NCBI RefSeq assembly: GCF_011682055.1
Contig: NZ_JAAQOM010000022.1
Coordinates: 1-64,000, forward strand
Origin: Telluria antibiotica
GTDB lineage: Bacteria > Pseudomonadota > Gammaproteobacteria > Burkholderiales > Burkholderiaceae_D
Length of the DNA: 64,000 bases
Reading direction: 5' to 3'
The translations under genes were made by a program, and so were the position numbers. This document shows, piece after piece, positions 17,091-25,718 of the stretch. The notes under the pieces were generated by a model. The model did not search any database, was not told where the DNA came from, and worked only from the letters and a program-made list of their open reading frames with translations. Position 1 is the stretch's first letter; every line of letters begins with the position of its first letter.

Positions 17091-17689
17091 GGCCGGCGTC
17101 GCTGCGCCGGGCCCGCTGGCTGGCGCATCCGGACGGGGTCGGCGCCCCGGCCGCCATGCGCGACTGGCTGACGACCCCGGGCTCGCTGACGGCGCGCCTC
17201 ATCGCGCACAGTGGGCATTTCCGGGTACAGAAACTGCGCCAGGCGAGCAATGTCTGCCTGGCGGACGAAGCGGGCGCGATCGGCCTCGCGCGGCCCCAGC
17301 GCGTGTGGGAACGCGAAGTGCTGTTGCGTTGCGATGACCGGCCCGTCGTGTACGGCCACACGGTCGTGCCGATGAGCGCGAGCGCGAGCGACTGGCCGCT
17401 GTTTTCGGCGCTGGGCGAGCGTTCGCTCGGCACCACGCTGTTCCACGATCCGAAGGTCACGCGCGGCGAGCTCGAATTCGCGCGGCTGCGCCCCGGCCAT
17501 CCGCTGCTGGCCCGCGTGCACGACGTGCTCGGCCCGTTCGACGCGGACAGTCCGGCGAAGGAAACTTATTTTGCGCGGCGCTGCCTGTATCGCCGCCGCC
17601 AGGGCGTACTGCTCGTCACCGAGGTCTTCCTGTCGGCGGTACTCGACCTCGCAGCGCCCGCAACCCATATGAATACGAATACAAAATGA
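17087..17689 (+). CDS. ubiC: Chorismate--pyruvate lyase
   Basis: The 200-residue protein fits UbiC: an N-terminal region with MRDWLTTPGSLTARLI, then REVLLRCDDRPVVYGHTVVP, LGERSLGTTLF and a C-terminal FARRCLYRRRQGVLLVTEVF. Conserved arginine and glutamate residues in these blocks bind chorismate or 4-hydroxybenzoate in the family. It makes 4-hydroxybenzoate, the first committed step of ubiquinone synthesis. The GTG start at 17087 overlaps the previous stop. The protein is slightly longer than E. coli UbiC (165), mostly at the two ends. Confidence 0.9.
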   Translation: MRPASLRRARWLAHPDGVGAPAAMRDWLTTPGSLTARLIAHSGHFRVQKLRQASNVCLADEAGAIGLARPQRVWEREVLLRCDDRPVVYGHTVVPMSASASDWPLFSALGERSLGTTLFHDPKVTRGELEFARLRPGHPLLARVHDVLGPFDADSPAKETYFARRCLYRRRQGVLLVTEVFLSAVLDLAAPATHMNTNTK

Positions 17690-19764
17690 ACTTATTTTTC
17701 GAAGAGTCCGGGGATTTCAAGGTCGGCACCGTGTTGTCGCAGGCGGGCGAGGCCTACCAGGTCGAGATGCCGAGCGGGAAGCGCACCAAGGTCAAGGCGC
17801 GGGACGTGCTGCTGCAGTTCGACAAGCCGGACCCGGCCGCCTTGCTGGAACAGGCGAAGGCCGTCGCGGCCGACGTCGACCTGGAATTCCTGTGGGAAGT
17901 CGCGGGCCAGGAGGAATTCGGCTTCGCGGAACTGGGCGCCGAATACTTCGGCCATGCGCCGCTGCCGTTCGAAGCGGCCGGCCTCGTGCTCGCGCTGCAC
18001 GGCGCCCCGATTTATTTCTACAAGAAGGGCCGCGGCCGCTACAAGGCGGCGCCGGAACAGTCGCTGCGCGCGGCGCTGGCCGGCATCGAAAAGAAGAAAC
18101 AGCAGGCCGTCGTGCAGGCCGCGTACGTCGAGGAACTGAAGGCCGGCAAGCTGCCTCAGGCGATGCACCCGCTCGTCCAGCAACTGCTGTTCAAGCCGGA
18201 CAAGAACAGCATCGAATACAAGGCCCTCGAGACGGCCGCCGACGAATTGCAGACGACGGCGCCGCGCCTGATGCTGTCCACGGGCGGCATCGGATCCGCG
18301 AAGGACCTGCACATGGGCCGCTTCCTGTTCGAGCACTTCCCGCGCGGCGCCGGTTTCCCGCCCGTCGCGGTGCCGGCGCCGCCGGCCGACCTGCCGCTGG
18401 CGAACGTGGCCGCGTTCTCGATCGACGACGTGACGACGACCGAGATCGACGACGCGTTCTCCGTCGAGAAGCTGGACGACGGCACGATCCGCGTCGGCAT
18501 CCACATCGCGGCGCCGGGCCTGGGCATCCGTCCGGACGACGCCATCGACAAGATCGCCCGCGCGCGCATGTCGACCGTGTACATGCCGGGCGATAAGATC
18601 ACGATGCTGCCGGACGAGGTCGTCAATGCCTACACCCTGGCCGAAGGCAGCGACTGCCCGGCGCTGTCGCTGTACGCCGTGCTCGACCCGGCCACGTGGA
18701 CCGTGCTGTCGACGACCACGCGCGCCGAACGCGTGCCCGTCAAGAACAACCTGCGCCACAACGACCTCGACGAGCTCGTCAACGAGGACACGCTGAACAG
18801 CGGCGAGGGCGACTATCCGCACAAGACGGAGCTCGGCCTGCTGTGGCAATGGGCGCTGCAGCTGGAAGCGGGCCGCATGAAGAAGCGGGAGGAGTTCGGC
18901 CTGAAACCCGAGCAGGCCAACCGCGTCGACTTCAATTTCTACGTCGAGGACGACGTCGTCACGATCGTGCGCCGCAAGCGCGGCGCGCCGCTCGACAAGA
19001 TCGTCGCGGAGCTGATGATCTTCGCGAACAGCACGTGGGGCAAGCTGCTGCACGATTGCGGTGTGCCGGGCATCTACCGCTCGCAGGGTCCGGGCGCCGG
19101 CGGCTGGGCCGCCAAGATGCAGGTGCGCATGGTCACGCACGCGGCGCCGCACCAGGGCCTGGGCGTCGATCAATATGCGTGGTCGACGTCGCCGCTGCGG
19201 CGCTACACGGACCTCGTGAACCAGTGGCAGATCCTCGCGTGCGCGAGCAACGGCGTGACGGCGCCCCTCGTCGCGCCGTTCAAGCACCGCGACGCCACGC
19301 TGTTCTCGATCGTGTCCGCGTTCGATGCCGCGTACTCCGCGTATAACGACTTCCAGCAGAACATGGAGCGCTACTGGTGCCTGCGCTGGCTGGCGCAGGA
19401 GCACGCGAAGCAGGTCGATGCCGTCGTGCTGAAGGACGAGGTGCTGCGCCTCGTCGAGATTCCGCTCGTGATCCGCCTGCCGGGCATGCCCCAGGTGGCG
19501 CGTGGCGCGCAGGTCCGCCTGGACATCGTGCGCTGGGACGAGGTCGACCTGGCGCTGGAGGCGCGCCTGCTCGAGGTGGCCGCCGTGGCGCCCGAGGCGG
19601 CCGCGGAGCTGGGCCTGGACGAGGAAGAGGAAGCCGGCGACACGGGCGAGGCGGCGGCAGCCGAAGCGGCCGAGGCCGAAGGCGCGGTGGCCGTCACCGA
19701 TCCGGAGACGCAGACCGACGTGGCGGGCGAGCAGGACGATCCGGAGACACCGCAGGCGGCATAA
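17686..19764 (+). CDS. RNB-domain exoribonuclease (RNase II/R family)
   Basis: The 692-residue protein has an N-terminal small beta domain, a helical region, and an RNB catalytic domain from about residue 240. The metal-binding stretch IDDVTTTEIDDAF at 246-258 contains the conserved aspartates. VGIHIAAPG and YMPGDKITMLPDEVV also match RNB. The end is unusual: after a short beta-rich tail comes an acidic, alanine-rich extension of about 60 residues (EEEEAGDTGEAAAAEAAEAE), and no canonical C-terminal S1 domain is obvious. It degrades RNA 3' to 5'. The ATG overlaps the ubiC stop by 4 nt. Paired repeat B follows 15 nt after the stop. Confidence 0.92.
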   Translation: MNLFFEESGDFKVGTVLSQAGEAYQVEMPSGKRTKVKARDVLLQFDKPDPAALLEQAKAVAADVDLEFLWEVAGQEEFGFAELGAEYFGHAPLPFEAAGLVLALHGAPIYFYKKGRGRYKAAPEQSLRAALAGIEKKKQQAVVQAAYVEELKAGKLPQAMHPLVQQLLFKPDKNSIEYKALETAADELQTTAPRLMLSTGGIGSAKDLHMGRFLFEHFPRGAGFPPVAVPAPPADLPLANVAAFSIDDVTTTEIDDAFSVEKLDDGTIRVGIHIAAPGLGIRPDDAIDKIARARMSTVYMPGDKITMLPDEVVNAYTLAEGSDCPALSLYAVLDPATWTVLSTTTRAERVPVKNNLRHNDLDELVNEDTLNSGEGDYPHKTELGLLWQWALQLEAGRMKKREEFGLKPEQANRVDFNFYVEDDVVTIVRRKRGAPLDKIVAELMIFANSTWGKLLHDCGVPGIYRSQGPGAGGWAAKMQVRMVTHAAPHQGLGVDQYAWSTSPLRRYTDLVNQWQILACASNGVTAPLVAPFKHRDATLFSIVSAFDAAYSAYNDFQQNMERYWCLRWLAQEHAKQVDAVVLKDEVLRLVEIPLVIRLPGMPQVARGAQVRLDIVRWDEVDLALEARLLEVAAVAPEAAAELGLDEEEEAGDTGEAAAAEAAEAEGAVAVTDPETQTDVAGEQDDPETPQAA

Positions 19765-19779
19765 TCGGCGAATTGATCC

Positions 19780-19856
19780 GTAGGGTGGGCACCCTGTGCC
19801 CACGCGGATGCCGGCATCACGCAAACTTACGCGTGGGCTCGGGGAGCCCACCCTAC
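19780..19856. repeat. Paired palindromic repeat, locus B (outside geometry)
   Basis: The forward copy starts GTAGGGTGGGCAC at 19780 and ends CACGCG at 19806. The reverse copy starts CGCGTGGGCTC at 19830 and ends CCCTAC at 19856. The GTAGG tails point outward and the CGCG heads face each other across 23 nt. It lies between the RNB gene and the TonB-like gene. Each copy can form a 9-bp hairpin. Confidence 0.9.
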
Positions 19857-19979
19857 GTTGAAACGATAACAACTTGTTGTTGCTGGCACGATCCGGAGTT
19901 TCCACAAGGTTCGCAAATCGGCTGGCCCGCACGGTAGAATGGGGAGTTCGATGACCCCAACCGTCCCACCCCGCAGCGC

Positions 19980-20861
19980 GTGAACACCCTCCGACACAAC
20001 CGCCCCCTGATGGTCGCCATCACCTGCTCGGTGCTGGCGCACGCCTCCCTGCTGGCGGTCCGCTTCGCCGCGCCGGACGCGTTCCGGTTGCAGCCGGCCG
20101 ACCCGGGCCTGGAGGTCATCCTCGTCAACGCCAAGCACGCGCGCGCGCCCGTGAAGGCCGACGCGCTGGCCCAGGCCAACCTGGACGGTGGCGGCAATGC
20201 CGACGCCGGGCGAGCCCAGTCGCCGCTGCCGGACCTGCGCAAGGTCGAGAACGGCGACAGCATCCAGGCCCTGCAGCGCCGCATCGCCGAATTGGAACAG
20301 CAGCAGAAAAGCGTACTGACGAAAGTCCGCCAGTCGCAGTTCAACAGCGCGCCCGTCGCCGACCAGGCCAAGCCGGATCCCAGCCGCACGGGCGTCGACA
20401 ACCTGGATTCCACGAAGGCCATCGCGCGCATGACGGCCGAGATCACCCAGCGCATCGCCGACGAGAACAAGCGCCCGAAGAAGACGTTCATCAGCCCCAG
20501 CACGCGCGAAGTCGGCTACGCCATGTATTACAAGGCGATGCAGAAGCGCGTGGAGGAAGTCGGCACGCTGAATTTCCCGCAGCAGAACGGGCACAAGCTG
20601 TACGGCGAACTGGTCGTCTACATCCCGATCTTCCAGGACGGCACCCTGTACGAAAAAGAGGGCGGACCGCGCATCGAGCGCAGTTCCGGCAACGCGGCGC
20701 TGGACAAGGCCGCGCTGGCTATCGTCCGGCGCGCGGCGCCGTTCGGCAAGTTCCCGGCAAATATGCGGTCGAGCGACAAGGACGATTTGTGGATCGTCGT
20801 CACCCGCTTCAAGTTCACGCGCGAGGAAAAACTGCAGGCGGAATTGCGCGGGGACGGCTAA
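19980..20861 (+). CDS. TonB-family energy transducer
   Basis: The 293-residue protein has a short cytosolic start, one membrane helix (about 11-28), a periplasmic linker with a predicted coiled-coil (SIQALQRRIAELEQQQKSVL, about 98-117), and a TonB_C-like domain at the end (about 205-285) containing LYGELVVYIPIFQDGTL and SSGNAALDKAALAIVRRA. It is therefore expected to span the envelope and couple proton-motive force to outer-membrane transport or a similar process. The proline-rich region of classic TonB is missing, so it may serve another partner. It starts with GTG at 19980 after GGGGAG-rich leader sequence. A TAGAAT -10-like box is at 19935-19940. Confidence 0.82.
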   Translation: MNTLRHNRPLMVAITCSVLAHASLLAVRFAAPDAFRLQPADPGLEVILVNAKHARAPVKADALAQANLDGGGNADAGRAQSPLPDLRKVENGDSIQALQRRIAELEQQQKSVLTKVRQSQFNSAPVADQAKPDPSRTGVDNLDSTKAIARMTAEITQRIADENKRPKKTFISPSTREVGYAMYYKAMQKRVEEVGTLNFPQQNGHKLYGELVVYIPIFQDGTLYEKEGGPRIERSSGNAALDKAALAIVRRAAPFGKFPANMRSSDKDDLWIVVTRFKFTREEKLQAELRGDG

Positions 20862-20872
20862 CAGGAGATCGA

Positions 20873-21697
20873 ATGACGGACAAGTATTGCGTGATCGGCA
20901 ACCCGATCGCCCACAGCAAATCGCCGGATATCCACGCCGCCTTCGCGGCCGCGACCGGCCAGGACATCGCGTACGAACGGCGGCTGGCGCCGCTGGACGG
21001 TTTCGCGGACACCGTCCGCGACCTCGTCGCGCAAGGCTATCGCGGCGCCAACGTGACGGTGCCGTTCAAGCTGGAAGCGGCCGCCCTCGCGACGCGGCTG
21101 GAAGAGCGCGCGCGCCTGGCCGGTGCCGTCAACACCTTGCGCTTCGACGGCAGCGAGATCGTCGGCGACAACACGGACGGCCCGGGCCTCGTTGCCGACA
21201 TCGTCAGGAATGCGGGCGTGCCGCTGGCCGGCAAGCGCATCCTGCTGCTGGGCGCTGGCGGCGCGGCGCGCGGCGTGATCCTGCCGTTCCTGCGCGAGAA
21301 GCCGGAGGCGATCGTCATCGCCAACCGCACGCGCGCGACGGCCGATGCGCTGGTGGCCCATTTCGCCGACCACGTCGCGTATCCCGGCCAGATCGCGGCC
21401 TGCGGTTTTGCCGACATCGCGGGCCCGTTCGACGTCGTCGTCAACGCCACGTCGGCGAGCCTGTCTGCCGACCTGCCGCCCGTGCCGGCAAGCGCGTTCC
21501 GCGCCGGGACGCTGGCGCTGGACATGATGTACGGGAAGGAGCCCACGCCGTTCATGGTCTTCGCGGCACGGCACGGCGCGACCGTGCGCGACGGCCTCGG
21601 CATGCTCGTCGAGCAGGCCGCCGAAGCGTTCGCCGTCTGGCGCGGCGTCCGGCCGGACACGGCGGACGTGCTGGCCTACATGCGCGCAGCGTCATGA
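20873..21697 (+). CDS. aroE: Shikimate dehydrogenase (NADP+)
   Basis: The 274-residue protein has the AroE motifs: NPIAHSKSPDIHAAFA for shikimate binding, NVTVPFK with the catalytic lysine K66, NTDGPGL, and the NADP-binding GAGGAARGVI. It reduces 3-dehydroshikimate to shikimate. AGGAG at 20863-20867 precedes the ATG at 20873, so upstream in-frame starts inside the TonB-like gene are rejected. Its stop overlaps the mtgA ATG by 4 nt; aroE-mtgA adjacency is usual in betaproteobacteria. Confidence 0.96.
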   Translation: MTDKYCVIGNPIAHSKSPDIHAAFAAATGQDIAYERRLAPLDGFADTVRDLVAQGYRGANVTVPFKLEAAALATRLEERARLAGAVNTLRFDGSEIVGDNTDGPGLVADIVRNAGVPLAGKRILLLGAGGAARGVILPFLREKPEAIVIANRTRATADALVAHFADHVAYPGQIAACGFADIAGPFDVVVNATSASLSADLPPVPASAFRAGTLALDMMYGKEPTPFMVFAARHGATVRDGLGMLVEQAAEAFAVWRGVRPDTADVLAYMRAAS

Positions 21698-22434
21698 GCG
21701 GCGTCGGTACGCTCAAGGCGGGCGCCGTCGTGCGCGCGAAGTCCGGCGGGCGGCGCTGGCTGAAATGGATCATCCTCGGACCGCTGCTGCTCGCCGTGCT
21801 GCTGCAGCTGTACTTCTTCGCGATGGTGTGCTGGTGGACGCAGTTCAATCCGTCGTCCTCGAGCATGATGCGCCAGCAGCTGGCGGCGCTGCGCGAACAG
21901 AATCCGAACGCGAAGCTGGAGCACATGTGGGTGCCGTACGCGCGCATCTCGGACAACCTCAAGCGCGCCGTGATCGCATCCGAGGATGCCAATTTCGTCG
22001 ACCACGACGGCGTCGACTGGGATGCGCTGGAAAAGGCCTACGAGCGCAACAACAAGAAGCACAGGGTCGTGGGCGGCGGGTCGACGATCACGCAGCAGCT
22101 CGCGAAGAACCTGTTCCTGTCCGGCTCGCGCAACTACCTGCGCAAGGGCCAGGAGCTCGTCATCGCCTACATGCTGGAAGCGGTGATGGACAAGGAGCGG
22201 ATCCTGGAGATCTACCTGAACGTCGTCGAATTCGGCCGCGGCGTGTTCGGCGCCGAAGCGGCGGCGCGCCACTATTTCCACACGGCGGCCGCGAACCTGA
22301 GCCCCACGCAGGCCGCGCGCCTGGCCGTGATGTTGCCGAACCCGCGCTACTACGACCGCCACCGCGACACGAACTACCTGGCGCGCCGCACGGCCGTCAT
22401 CCAGCGCCGCATGAACGCGGCCGAGCTGCCCTGA
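21694..22434 (+). CDS. mtgA: Monofunctional biosynthetic peptidoglycan transglycosylase
   Basis: The 246-residue protein has one N-terminal membrane helix (about 23-45) followed by a GT51 glycosyltransferase domain. ASEDANFVDHDG contains the catalytic glutamate E97, and GGGSTITQQLAKNLFL and ILEIYLNVVEFG are family hallmarks. It polymerises lipid II into glycan strands on the outer face of the inner membrane and lacks a transpeptidase domain. The start overlaps the aroE stop. The TGA at 22432-22434 is only 1 nt from the stop of the convergent receptor gene. Confidence 0.96.
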   Translation: MSGVGTLKAGAVVRAKSGGRRWLKWIILGPLLLAVLLQLYFFAMVCWWTQFNPSSSSMMRQQLAALREQNPNAKLEHMWVPYARISDNLKRAVIASEDANFVDHDGVDWDALEKAYERNNKKHRVVGGGSTITQQLAKNLFLSGSRNYLRKGQELVIAYMLEAVMDKERILEIYLNVVEFGRGVFGAEAAARHYFHTAAANLSPTQAARLAVMLPNPRYYDRHRDTNYLARRTAVIQRRMNAAELP

Positions 22435-22435
22435 T

Positions 22436-24565
22436 TCACAACGCCTGCTCCCACACGAGGCGCCAGGTCGTGCGCACGCGGTAGACCGTCGTGCGCGCGC
22501 GCGGGCTGGCGCCGTCCCATGCGATCTGTTCGCGATAGTCCTGGTGCAGCAGGTCGGCGACGGACAACCGCAGCCGCGTCGTCGCGTCGCGCTTCCACAC
22601 CGCATACAGGTCGAGCTGGCGCTTGATGCCGTCGTCGCTGGATAGCAGGGCGCTCGTGCGGCCGGCCACGCGGCCGCGGTAGCCGTAGCTGCCGCCCACG
22701 TCGACGCGGGCGGCGGCGTAGTCGAGGCCGACGTTGCCGCTGTAGGCCGGCTGCCCCTCGATCCGGTTACCCGGTCCCGGCACGCTGTCCACGTTCGACC
22801 AGTTGCGCGCCGCGTTCATGCGCGCCGTCAGCGGACCCCGCGTCGCCTTGCCCTCGAATTCGATGCCGCGCACGGTCGCGCCGCCCACGTTGTCCGGCAT
22901 CGAGATCCACACGCCGTCCGTGAGGAATGTCCGGTACAGCGTGACGTCGCGGATGCGCTTGTGGAAGACGCTCACGCCCACCATGCCGTCCTTGCCGAGC
23001 GTGCGTTCCCAGGCCAGGTCGATGGCGAACGCCAGTTCCGGGCGCAGGTTCGGGTTGCCCTGTTCGTCGGGATACGTGGCGCTGTTGTTGTTGTCGACCG
23101 TGTAGCGGCGCGGCATCAGCTGGATGATGTTCGGCGCCTTGTACGTGCGGCTGACGGCGAGGCGGAACTGGTCGCGCGGTCCCGTGTCGCCGTCCGGGCG
23201 CGCCGGCTTGAACAGCGCCTGCAGGATCGGGCTCCAGGCGCCGGCATGGACGTCGACCGCGGCGTGCGCATTGCCCGCTCCCGTCGTGCGCAGGTCTTCG
23301 CGGCGCAGGCCGACGTAGGCCGACCAGGCGTCGTCGATGTCCCACTCGTCCTGCACGAACAAGGCCGCGCGGGCGACGCTGGCGCGGTAGTCCTCGTCGC
23401 TGGCCAGCACCAGCGCATCGTCCGCGTCGGTCTGGCGTTCGCGCCGGTACTCGGTACGCCGCTTGCGGCCCAGTTCCCACCCGGCCGCGAGCAGGTGGCC
23501 GCTCCAGATGGGGCGGCGCCAGCTGCCGTTGAACGTCCATTCACGCTCGGTCGGGCCGGACGCCACGCGATGGGTTTCGAGCAGGGCGTCGCGCACGTCC
23601 ATGCCGCGGTAGACGAAATCGGCATCGCGCGTCGTGGTGTAAGCGGACAGCTTGGCCGTCAGACGCGCGCCGCCCGCGAGCCTGCGGGTCCAGGCGGCGT
23701 CCGCATAGGCGTGCAGCGGGTCCGCCGCGAAGCGCTGGACGGCATGGGGAAACGCGGTCGGGCTGCCGATTGCCGTCGTCTCCGTCTCGCGCTTCGTATT
23801 GTCCAGGCGGCGCTGGCGCACATAGGCTTGCGCCGTGACGGTGTCGCGCGCGTCCGGCTGCCACGACAGGCGCGGCGCCAGTTCCGCCACCGCTTCGGTC
23901 TGGTGGTCGGTCCACGCGATCCTGCGCCTCAGGTCGGGCTGCGTGCCCGTCTCCGTCGTGGCGGCCGTGACCGGCTTCTCGTCGTGCTTCAGGGTGGCGA
24001 CGACCGTATAGGCCAGGGTGCCAGCGCGGCCGCTGTGCTGGGCGACGAGCTGCGGCGCGAGGTAGCCGTCCACGATGGCGCTGCCCGCCTTGACCTCCGT
24101 CGCGGCCGCGCCCCGGGTGGGGCCCGCGCGGCGCAGGATCACGTTGATGGTGCCGGCCACGGCCTGGCTCGAGGTCTCGGCGGTGGCGGTGCGCTGGATC
24201 TCGATGCGCTCGATGACGTCCGGGCCGAGCGACTCGAGCGCGAAGCCCGCCGGCGCCGGCACGCCATTGAGCAGCAGCGCGACATAGCCGCCGCCCATGC
24301 CGCGCATGCGGATCGTGGCGGCCTTGCCCGGGCTCGTATCAACCGTGATGCCGGGCTGCCGTTTCAAGACGTCGGACAGCGTGGCGTCGCCGAGGCGCAG
24401 GATGTCGTCGCGGCCGACGACGATGGACGTGGTGGTCGATTGGGCGCGCCGCGCGTCGGCGCTGACGACGACTTGCTGCATGGGCTCGGGCGCTGTCTGG
24501 GCATGGGCGCAGGCCTCGACGGCCAGCAGCAGCGCACCGGCGCCGCGGGATCGGAAAGTGTGCAT
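22436..24565 (-). CDS. TonB-dependent outer-membrane receptor
   Basis: The 709-residue protein has a signal peptide (about 1-22, ending AHAQ), a plug domain (about 45-150) with TLSDVLKRQPGITVD, IRMRGMGGGYVALLLNGVP and VIERIEIQRTATAE, and a long C-terminal region of alternating hydrophobic strands ending in an aromatic-poor L. It should form a 22-strand barrel importing a scarce nutrient such as a siderophore, haem or cobalamin; nothing in or around it shows which. No cobalamin-riboswitch-like sequence was seen upstream. The nearby TonB-like gene at 19980 lies on the opposite strand and is not in the same operon. Confidence 0.92.
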   Translation of the reverse strand: MHTFRSRGAGALLLAVEACAHAQTAPEPMQQVVVSADARRAQSTTTSIVVGRDDILRLGDATLSDVLKRQPGITVDTSPGKAATIRMRGMGGGYVALLLNGVPAPAGFALESLGPDVIERIEIQRTATAETSSQAVAGTINVILRRAGPTRGAAATEVKAGSAIVDGYLAPQLVAQHSGRAGTLAYTVVATLKHDEKPVTAATTETGTQPDLRRRIAWTDHQTEAVAELAPRLSWQPDARDTVTAQAYVRQRRLDNTKRETETTAIGSPTAFPHAVQRFAADPLHAYADAAWTRRLAGGARLTAKLSAYTTTRDADFVYRGMDVRDALLETHRVASGPTEREWTFNGSWRRPIWSGHLLAAGWELGRKRRTEYRRERQTDADDALVLASDEDYRASVARAALFVQDEWDIDDAWSAYVGLRREDLRTTGAGNAHAAVDVHAGAWSPILQALFKPARPDGDTGPRDQFRLAVSRTYKAPNIIQLMPRRYTVDNNNSATYPDEQGNPNLRPELAFAIDLAWERTLGKDGMVGVSVFHKRIRDVTLYRTFLTDGVWISMPDNVGGATVRGIEFEGKATRGPLTARMNAARNWSNVDSVPGPGNRIEGQPAYSGNVGLDYAAARVDVGGSYGYRGRVAGRTSALLSSDDGIKRQLDLYAVWKRDATTRLRLSVADLLHQDYREQIAWDGASPRARTTVYRVRTTWRLVWEQAL

Positions 24566-24752
24566 GCGGCGATTATTCGGCGGCCGCTCCGGCCGCGGAA
24601 CAGCAGTGGGATGAACGCACGGGACGATGGGACGAATGCCGCCGCCGGCCCAGGGGGCGGGTATTTACCGCAAAACGCGCGTTCGGGCTGGCCGGGCTCA
24701 GGGCTTAAAGGTACACTTGCGCTGTTTCCGAATCCGGCCGAGAAAGCAGCGC

Positions 24753-25718
24753 ATGATCAACGTATTTGTCCTACAAAATGGCCGACTGAACCAGGTACCG
24801 ATCGCCTCGCGTACCGATCTGGAGAACGTGCCTGCCGTCTGGGTCGACCTCACCGATCCGACGGACGAGGAGCGTGCCTGGGTCAAGGCGACCTATGACG
24901 TGATCCTGCCGGGCGAGGACGAAGTCCAGGACATCGAGGCATCGGCCCGCTACTACGAGGCGGAAAACGGCGACCTGCACCTGCGCACCGACTTCCTGCG
25001 CGAGGAAGAGGACGGCCCGTCGCGCATCGTGACGGTCGCATTCATCCTCGCGAAGAAAATCCTGTTCTCGGTCCACACGGACGAGCTGCCCGTGTTCCGC
25101 CTCGTGCGCCTGCGCGCGCGCTCGCGCCCCGGCTCGATCGAGGACTACATGGACGTGCTGCTCGACCTGTACGCGACGGACGCCGAATACTCGGCCGACG
25201 CGCTGGAAGGCATTTATGAAAGCCTGGAAGACGTCAGCCAGCGCGTGCTGCAGAAGGAATTCACCGACCAGGACGCGGCCGCCGCGCTGAATGCGATCGC
25301 GCACGAGGAAGACTTGAACGGCCGCATCCGCCGCAACATGATGGACACGCGCCGCGCCGTCAGCTTCCTGATGCGCGGCCGCCTGCTCAACACGGACCAG
25401 TTCGAGGAAGCGCGGCAGATCCTGCGCGACATCGAATCGCTGGACGGCCACACCTCGTTCCTGTTCGACAAGATCAACTTCCTGATGGACGCCACGGTCG
25501 GCTTCATCAACATCAACCAGAACAAGATCATCAAGATCTTCTCGGTGGCGTCCGTCGCGTTCCTGCCGCCGACGCTGATCGCCAGCATCTACGGCATGAA
25601 CTTCGAATTCATGCCCGAGCTGCACTGGCACCTCGGCTATGGCTGGTCGCTGGGGCTGATGGTGGTCAGCGCCATCGCGCCATTCCTGTACTTCCGCCAC
25701 CGCGGGTGGCTGAAATAA
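24753..25718 (+). CDS. corA: CorA-family magnesium/cobalt channel
   Basis: The 321-residue protein has a large soluble N-terminal domain and two C-terminal membrane helices. The selectivity signature YGMNF (G281-M282-N283) lies at the end of the first helix, followed by an acidic loop and a basic tail RHRGWLK. This is the CorA plan: a pentameric Mg2+ channel of the inner membrane. I chose the ATG at 24753 (MINVFVLQNGRL) because upstream in-frame starts fall in the leader. The TAA abuts the stop of the convergent UPF0303 gene with no gap. A variant Nramp transporter lies 1 kb away. Confidence 0.95.
   Translation: MINVFVLQNGRLNQVPIASRTDLENVPAVWVDLTDPTDEERAWVKATYDVILPGEDEVQDIEASARYYEAENGDLHLRTDFLREEEDGPSRIVTVAFILAKKILFSVHTDELPVFRLVRLRARSRPGSIEDYMDVLLDLYATDAEYSADALEGIYESLEDVSQRVLQKEFTDQDAAAALNAIAHEEDLNGRIRRNMMDTRRAVSFLMRGRLLNTDQFEEARQILRDIESLDGHTSFLFDKINFLMDATVGFININQNKIIKIFSVASVAFLPPTLIASIYGMNFEFMPELHWHLGYGWSLGLMVVSAIAPFLYFRHRGWLK

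Noticed and set aside
24566..24752. A cobalamin or other riboswitch upstream of the TonB-dependent receptor
   Set aside because: No B12-box-like sequence or consistent stem set was seen; the region contains only GC-rich short palindromes.
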